DNA from: Noviluteimonas sp052115395
Lineage (GTDB): Bacteria > Pseudomonadota > Gammaproteobacteria > Xanthomonadales > Xanthomonadaceae
Assembly (NCBI GenBank): GCA_052115395.1
Contig: JBFRGO010000002.1
Direction: 5' to 3' (one strand)
DNA: 64,000 nucleotides
A model generated the notes under the pieces. The model was given only the letters and a program-made list of their open reading frames with translations. It was not told where the DNA came from and ran no database searches. Shown one piece after another: positions 58,951-64,000 of the stretch; within the stretch, counting starts at the first letter, position 1; every line of letters starts with the position of its first letter. The translations under genes and the position numbers were made by a program.

Positions 58951-61900
58951 TCGCCCGCATCATCCGCGCCTCGATCGTGAACCGAGTGTTTGTGCTGCTC
59001 GCCGCCACGGCGCTGGCGATCACCGGCATCTGGTCTGTCGCGCACACGCCACTCGATGCGTTGCCGGATCTGTCCGACACGCAGGTCATCATCCGCACTG
59101 AATGGCCTGGGCAACCTCCGCGGATCGTGGAAGACCAGGTCACCTATCCGCTGACCACGACGATGTTGTCAGTGCCCGGCGTCAAGGCAGTGCGCGGCTT
59201 TTCCTTCTTTGGCGACTCGTTCGTTTACGTGCTGTTCGACGACAAAACTGATCTGTATTGGGCGCGTTCGCGCGTGCTCGAGTACCTGAGTCAGGTGCGC
59301 GATCGCTTGCCGGCGCAGGTCAATCCGGCGCTTGGGCCTGATGCGACCGGCGTCGGCTGGATCTACGAGTACGCGCTCGTCGATCGCAGCGGTCGCCACG
59401 ACCTCGGACAACTGCGGGCTTTGCAGGACTGGTTCCTGCGCTACGACCTCAAGACCGTGCCCGACGTGGCCGAAGTCGCCAGCGTGGGCGGCATGGTGCA
59501 GGCATGGCAAGTGACGCCAGACCCGCAGGCGCTGGCTGCCCGCGGGATCACCGTCAATCAGCTGACCGACGCTATCAAGGCCGCAAATGGCGCTACCGGC
59601 GGATCAGTGATCGAGCAGGGCGAGGCCGAGTTCATCGTGCGCAGCGAGGGCTATCTGCGCACCCGCGCCGACTTTGAACACGTACCAGTGGTGACCAGCA
59701 TCGATGGCGTGCCGGTGTTGCTGCAGGACGTGGCGACGGTGCAGCGCGGACCCATCCTGCGACGCGGCATCACGGAGCTTGATGGGGAAGGAGAAGTCGC
59801 TGGCGGCGTGATCATCCTGCGCTCGGGCAAGAACGCACTGGCGGCGATCGAAGCGGTGAAAGCGAGGCTCGCAACATTGAAGAGCAGCTTGCCGGTCGGC
59901 GTCGAAATCGTACCGACCTACGACCGCTCGGAGTTGATCCTCGATGCCGTGCATAACCTCACCCGCAAGTTGGGCGAGGAGTTCCTTGTCGTCGCGTTGG
60001 TGTGCGCGTTGTTCCTGTGGCACCTGCGCTCGTCGCTGGTTGCTGTGATCACCCTGCCACTGGGCGTGCTCGCGGCATTCGTCGTGATGCACTACCAAGG
60101 CATCACCGCGAATCTGCTGTCGTTGGGCGGTATCGCGATCGCTATCGGCGCGATGGTCGATGCGGCGGTGGTGATGATCGAGAACGCCCACAAGCATCTC
60201 GAACATTTCCGCGATGAAAGGGGCCGCGAACCGGAGGGGGCCGAACGCTGGGAGTTGATGGCGACGTCGGCCAGCGAGGTAGGCCCGGCCCTGTTCGTTA
60301 GTCTGTTGGTGATCACACTGTCGTTCGTTCCGGTGTTCGCGTTGCAGGCGCAGGAGGGGCGGCTGTTCGCGCCGTTGGCCTTCACCAAGACCTACGCCAT
60401 GGCAGCGGCAGCGGGCCTCTCGATCACCCTGATCCCCGTGCTGATGGGGTACCTGATTCGTGGCCGGATCCGGTCCGAAAAAGACAATCCGCTCAATCGC
60501 ATCTTGATCGCGGTGTATCGCCCCGTGCTGGACGCGGTCCTCCGCTTCCCAAAGCTGACGTTGGCGCTCGCCGGCGCCCTGTTGCTGCTCAGCCTGGTTC
60601 CCTTGTTGCGCCTGGGCAGTGAGTTCATGCCGCCGTTGGAGGAGGGCACGCTGCTGTACATGCCAAGCGCGCTGCCGGGACTTTCGGCAGGCAAGGTGTC
60701 GCAGTTGTTGCAACAGACGGATCGGATGCTCAAAACCGTGCCCGAGGTGGACCACGTATTTGGCAAGGCAGGACGCGCGGAGACCGCGACCGATCCAGCG
60801 CCGCTGGAAATGTTCGAAACGACGATCACGTTCAAGCCGCGTAGCCAGTGGCGGCCCGGGATGACCCCGGAGAAGTTGCGCCAGGAACTCGACCGCGCGG
60901 TTAGGGTGCCAGGCTTGACGAATCTGTTCGTGCCGCCGATTCGCAATCGCATTGACATGCTCGCTACCGGCATCAAAAGTCCGATCGGTATCAAGGTGTC
61001 GGGAGCGGACGCCGCGGTGCTGGCGAAGCTCAGCGAGCGTATCGAGCAGCTCGCGCGCACCGTGCCCGGTGTGAACTCGGCGCTGGCCGAACGCATCACC
61101 GGCGCCCGCTATCTGGACATCCATGTGAGGCCGGACGCGGCAGCCCGCTATGGCTTGAGTCAAGCGGACGTGCAGCGCCTAATTGCCACGGTCGTCGGCG
61201 GTGAACCCATCTCCGAAACCGTTCAAGGCCGAGAGCGATATCCCGTTGTCGTCCGCTATCCACGGACTCTGCGCGACTCTCCACCGGCCTTGGCGCAGCT
61301 GCCATTGATCGCCGCGGGTGGCGTGCAGCTCACACTCGGGCAGGTCGCCGAGTTGCGCGTTTCCGAAGGGCCCCCAATGCTGCGCAGCGACAATGCGCGG
61401 CTCACGAACTACATCTACGTGGATGTGAGTGGCCGCGATCTAGGGTCCGTGGTGGCGGACCTGCAGCGCGTCGTCGCCGATCACGTGCCCATGCCGGCGG
61501 GCTACGCCGTCGATTGGTCCGGACAGTACGAATACTGGAAGCGCGCAAGCGATCGCCTTCGCTTCGTTGTACCTGCAACCCTGGTGATTATTTTCGGGCT
61601 GATCTACTTCGTTTTCCGTCGCGCTTCCGAAGCCGCCATCATCATGCTGAGCCTTCCGCTGGCCCTTGTTGGTGGGCTGTGGCTGATCTCGATCCTGGGG
61701 CATGCAGTGTCGGTCGCCACACTGATTGGCTTTATCGCGCTGGCGGGGGTAGCCGCGGAGTTCGGCATCATCATGCTGTTGTACTTGCGTCACGCATGGG
61801 AAAAACAGTTGGCAGTGAACGCCGGTGCGGGCGAGGTCGAGCTCGAAGCCGCCATTCGTGAAGGTGCGGTGCAGCGGGTGCGACCCAAGGCCATGACCGT

Positions 61901-62090
61901 CGCCGTGATCTTGGCCGGCTTGCTGCCGATCTTGCTCGGTGGCGGCGCCGGCTCCGAAGTGATGCAGCGCATCGCCGCACCCATGGTCGGCGGCATGCTG
62001 AGCGCACCACTGCTCTCAATGCTGGTCATCCCTGCGGCCTTCCTGCTGGTCAGGCGGCACAAACTTGCGCAATCCAGATCCGCGCGCTAA
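58947..62090 (+). CDS. cusA: CusA-like copper/silver RND efflux pump
   Basis: This 1,047-residue protein has the HME4 (copper/silver) signature AIGAMVDAAVVMIENAHK in transmembrane 4 and the RND architecture of two tandem halves. It exports Cu(I) and Ag(I) across both membranes with CusB and CusC. The start is GTG at 58947, overlapping the cusB stop (GTGA). Confidence 0.93.
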   Translation: MIARIIRASIVNRVFVLLAATALAITGIWSVAHTPLDALPDLSDTQVIIRTEWPGQPPRIVEDQVTYPLTTTMLSVPGVKAVRGFSFFGDSFVYVLFDDKTDLYWARSRVLEYLSQVRDRLPAQVNPALGPDATGVGWIYEYALVDRSGRHDLGQLRALQDWFLRYDLKTVPDVAEVASVGGMVQAWQVTPDPQALAARGITVNQLTDAIKAANGATGGSVIEQGEAEFIVRSEGYLRTRADFEHVPVVTSIDGVPVLLQDVATVQRGPILRRGITELDGEGEVAGGVIILRSGKNALAAIEAVKARLATLKSSLPVGVEIVPTYDRSELILDAVHNLTRKLGEEFLVVALVCALFLWHLRSSLVAVITLPLGVLAAFVVMHYQGITANLLSLGGIAIAIGAMVDAAVVMIENAHKHLEHFRDERGREPEGAERWELMATSASEVGPALFVSLLVITLSFVPVFALQAQEGRLFAPLAFTKTYAMAAAAGLSITLIPVLMGYLIRGRIRSEKDNPLNRILIAVYRPVLDAVLRFPKLTLALAGALLLLSLVPLLRLGSEFMPPLEEGTLLYMPSALPGLSAGKVSQLLQQTDRMLKTVPEVDHVFGKAGRAETATDPAPLEMFETTITFKPRSQWRPGMTPEKLRQELDRAVRVPGLTNLFVPPIRNRIDMLATGIKSPIGIKVSGADAAVLAKLSERIEQLARTVPGVNSALAERITGARYLDIHVRPDAAARYGLSQADVQRLIATVVGGEPISETVQGRERYPVVVRYPRTLRDSPPALAQLPLIAAGGVQLTLGQVAELRVSEGPPMLRSDNARLTNYIYVDVSGRDLGSVVADLQRVVADHVPMPAGYAVDWSGQYEYWKRASDRLRFVVPATLVIIFGLIYFVFRRASEAAIIMLSLPLALVGGLWLISILGHAVSVATLIGFIALAGVAAEFGIIMLLYLRHAWEKQLAVNAGAGEVELEAAIREGAVQRVRPKAMTVAVILAGLLPILLGGGAGSEVMQRIAAPMVGGMLSAPLLSMLVIPAAFLLVRRHKLAQSRSAR

Positions 62091-62111
62091 GGAGGCTGTC
62101 GTGAAAACATT

Positions 62112-62498
62112 TTGTTCCTACTCGTGCTCGTCGTTCTAGCCGCTTGCACGCGGATTTCAGAGTCAAATCCCCAAGCCACCGCCCATTCTCCCGCTCCACC
62201 CCCATCAATAGCGGAGTCGAGGCCTGGGAACAAATCGGCTTCAACTGCAGCGACAACTGCTTCTGCGACTGGAGTTGTCGAGGCGATCGATGTGGCAGGG
62301 GGCAGGATCACCATCGCCCATGGTCCAGTCAAAGCGTTGAACTGGCCTGCGATGACCATGACATTCGGCACCGGCAAAGTGGATGTGCATGCGATCCAGC
62401 CTGGCGACCATGTCAGCTTCGAGTTCACCTCGACGGGGGCGCACTCCGTCCTCACCTCTATCACCCGCCAGGAGCCTCAAGGCGCGAATCCCCCGTGA
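62112..62498 (+). CDS. CusF-like periplasmic copper-binding lipoprotein, start uncertain
   Basis: This protein of about 128 residues has a lipoprotein signal (FLLVLVVLAAC), a Ser/Ala/Pro-rich linker, and a CusF fold (GVVEAIDVAGGRITIAHGPV, then LNWPAMTMTFGT) with the W and M residues that bind Cu(I). A TTG at 62112 opens the correct frame but is far from the GGAGG at 62091-62095. The well-spaced GTG at 62101 is two bases out of frame and stops after 12 codons. Removing two bases from the TTTT run (62110-62113) would join GTG-Lys-Thr to this frame. It may be a real frameshift, an unusual start, or a sequencing error. Confidence 0.75.
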   Translation: MFLLVLVVLAACTRISESNPQATAHSPAPPPSIAESRPGNKSASTAATTASATGVVEAIDVAGGRITIAHGPVKALNWPAMTMTFGTGKVDVHAIQPGDHVSFEFTSTGAHSVLTSITRQEPQGANPP

Positions 62499-63279
62499 TC
62501 GATTGAGCGCGGGCAGTGGCCGGCGCGTACAGCCCCGCGCGGTCCACGCGTTCGTCGCACATCGTTCTGTCCCTTGGTGCTGTGGAGCGAGGCTCGCATA
62601 GGGCCATGAGGCCAGGAGAATCCCTCCGGCCGCAATTGCGGTCCCTGTTTGGGTTCCCTGTTCGGCCGACTTCCGAATCCCTCGCCGTGATTACTTGAAG
62701 AAGCGAAGTCGGTGGCTCCTCCCCGATTCTCGCTTCCCGGCCCTCGCTAGCTGGCGGGGCGGGGAGCGGATTTCTCAGTTCTTTTCCCTGAAACCGGGAA
62801 AACGGCGACAGAGAGGGGTTAGCGCGAGACTGCATCCACAAGCAAGCTGACAAGCAAAACTCCGGCCACTTACGGAGAAAGTTTACGAGGCGAGGTAAAC
62901 AACAAATCGGTTTCGCAGTGCCACGCACAATACGATTGTTACGGTGTCAGGGACGCCGCACCCCCACCCCCTCAAGGAAGGACCCACGGTTATACAGGGG
63001 GTCTTCGTGACGCGTCACGTGGTCCAGTTGGTCAAGGCCAGCAAGTCCGACGTGGACCGCCGAAAGCCGCTCTGTTGTGCGCTTGGACCACATGGTCCAC
63101 TTGGTCCACCAATAAGGAGAGCTGCAGCAGGCCAGGACCATTTGGGTGATTTTTTTCCCTTCCAGCGATTACCCCCAAAACAAGTAGCCCACTTGGACCA
63201 TGTGGACCAACAGCTCAAAACAAGCGTTTTTGCGAACCACTATGCGGACCGCTGGTCCACATGCCGATGGACCGGAGAC
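62499..63279. other. Intergenic region with iteron-like repeats upstream of the primase end
   Basis: About 780 bases with no convincing gene; short open frames on both strands lack codon character. The left part (62,500-62,900) has a perfect palindrome CCGCAATTGCGG (62630-62641). The right part carries the heptamer cluster at 63020-63273 and an A/T-rich segment at 63141-63190. Confidence 0.6.
63020..63273. repeat. Iteron-like cluster of TGGTCCA/TGGACCA heptamers
   Basis: There are seven exact copies in both orientations, starting at 63020, 63084, 63093, 63102, 63194, 63203 and 63253, plus near copies at 63028, 63053, 63134, 63245 and 63268. Neighbouring copies are often 9 bases apart (63084/63093/63102 and 63194/63203). 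An A/T-rich stretch lies among them. The layout resembles plasmid or phage replication origins. Confidence 0.78.
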
Positions 63280-64000
63280 TTAGAACGGTTCATCGCCCCA
63301 TTCTTCGACTATGCCCATGCTGACCTTGTGCAGGCCTTCGAATGCCGCGAGTGAATCCCGCACGCTAGGCAACAGCCACGACCGCGAACGCGCATCGGTG
63401 GACCTGGGCCTAACTGACCTCGCGTCTGTCGCGGCTGCGAAGTGTTTCGCGAAGCCGTTCGCCGTGAGCAAGTGCGACTTGCCGCGCTTCCGCGCATAGT
63501 CGAGGTAGGCGTCGTAAGCATTCTGCTTGACCACTGTAGCGCCCCAAGTCCACTCCGTGCCGGCGATCGCGCCGCTATGCAAACAGTCGGCGATGAATTG
63601 GAAATGAGGTTCCAGGCTCAGCGCGCGCTGCTTCTTCAACGCGTCCGTTTCCGGCACCGCGCGAAGGTCAAAACCCGCCAGGGGGATTTGGAGCAATAGC
63701 CCCAGGAACGCTTGCAGACCGTCCCCGTCCATTTGCTTGTGAATCGCAGAGAAGTAAGCATGATCCTGCCGGCGCTTGCTCCCGACGTCCAGGACGAAGT
63801 ACCGACGCTCATCGCGAGTCGCGGGAACAGCCCACGCGGCGTTCGTGACCATAACGATGCGAGACACGGAACGCATTTCCACTGCGTCGACGCCCTTACG
63901 TTCGACCGTGAGCGTATCGCTGGTAATCATGTCCTTCAGCGGACCTTCGTCGTTCTTGTCGCCCGCCCAAAACGATTCTTCCGCGACGACCAGCAGTTTG
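63280..64000 (-). CDS. Phage/plasmid-type primase-helicase (D5/DUF5906-like), C-terminal part
   Basis: The leftward reading frame enters from beyond 64,000 and ends at 63280, with 240 codons visible. It contains KLLVVAEESFWAGDKND (Walker-B-like), then SVSRIVMVTNAAWAVP (sensor-like Asn) and DERRYFVLDVGSK. These are marks of the superfamily-3 helicase domain in DUF5906 primases of phages and integrative elements. The C-terminal part (GTEWTWGATVVKQNAYDAYLDYA) is a winged-helix-like tail. It likely drives island or prophage replication. The N-terminal primase half is outside. Confidence 0.88.
   Translation of the reverse strand, partial: KLLVVAEESFWAGDKNDEGPLKDMITSDTLTVERKGVDAVEMRSVSRIVMVTNAAWAVPATRDERRYFVLDVGSKRRQDHAYFSAIHKQMDGDGLQAFLGLLLQIPLAGFDLRAVPETDALKKQRALSLEPHFQFIADCLHSGAIAGTEWTWGATVVKQNAYDAYLDYARKRGKSHLLTANGFAKHFAAATDARSVRPRSTDARSRSWLLPSVRDSLAAFEGLHKVSMGIVEEWGDEPF

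Larger units (their letters stand above)
25455..64000. mobile_element. dusA-integrated genomic island (left 38.5 kb; right end not in window)
   Basis: The element begins at the cut in dusA and shows no end before 64,000. It carries a defence region (25.8-40.7 kb), metal transport (40.8-62.5 kb) and a primase-helicase with iteron-like repeats (62.5-64 kb). Codon choice is visibly less G+C-extreme than in the left 25 kb, with more TTG, GGT and ATT codons. The integrase is not in the window and is expected near the right junction. Confidence 0.85.

Noticed and set aside
62944..63354. Short frames on both strands inside the heptamer cluster (WSxWTxW-like repeats)
   Set aside because: The repetitive protein pattern is only the translation of the iteron DNA; no ribosome site or codon bias.
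25487..64000. IS elements or transposons separating the defence and metal halves
   Set aside because: No transposase gene or terminal repeat was seen in this span; both halves appear to be cargo of one element.

Overview
The window is high-GC proteobacterial DNA. Its best match is a Lysobacter-like member of the Xanthomonadaceae. The evidence is a split B12-dependent ribonucleotide reductase with a histone H1-like gene inside it, many small exported proteins of the Lysobacter/Xanthomonas type, and dusA preceded by a typical -10 hexamer. No rRNA, tRNA, CRISPR array, IS element or transposase was recognised. The species is an inference.

Positions 1-25,384 look like core chromosome. In order they hold: the 5' end of a leftward Do-family protease; nrdJa, an H1-like gene and nrdJb, preceded by two NrdR-box-like sites; small unknown genes; an exported proline iminopeptidase-like hydrolase; a cold-shock/DUF1294 membrane protein; tandem lytic transglycosylase paralogs; a thioredoxin-like protein overlapping a hybrid histidine kinase; a GAF-GAF-GGDEF-EAL protein; small EF-hand and Thr-rich exported proteins; a HAD hydrolase; an NlpE-like lipoprotein; a GFA-type protein; and a peroxiredoxin coupled to a DsbA-like protein.

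At 25,385 dusA begins but is cut after about 23-24 codons. This is the left junction of a genomic island integrated into the 5' end of dusA, a known integration site. The island runs from about 25,455 to beyond the right end. Its first half (25.8-40.7 kb) is a defence region. It opens with a tightly packed trio: a sigma-70-like protein, an unknown protein, and an ImmA/IrrE-UvrD helicase-RecB-like nuclease fusion. A complete bilABCD operon follows (tandem ubiquitin-like protein, E2, JAB peptidase, E1). Next come a convergent abortive-infection (Abi_C) gene, a 1,859-residue DUF4011-helicase-Vsr-like-DUF3320 protein, and a TerB-like/BRCT protein.

The second half (40.8-62.5 kb) is for metal homeostasis. 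It has a leftward pbrR-nadE-merC-like-Cys-rich run opposite pbrT and a CDF transporter, with a MerR-type 19-bp-spacer promoter between them. It then has a czc-like HME-RND operon with two P-II-like genes, a cation antiporter and a CDF exporter, and a cus-like copper/silver RND operon ending in a CusF-like protein with an odd start. The right end (62.5-64 kb) has an iteron-like cluster of TGGTCCA/TGGACCA heptamers beside a leftward phage/plasmid-type primase-helicase, probably the island's replication module. The integrase and the right attachment site lie outside the window.

The best candidate for something new is the sigma-like/unknown/ImmA-UvrD-nuclease trio directly upstream of bilABCD. 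The translational coupling of an island-borne NAD+ synthetase to a PbrR-type metal sensor also stands out.
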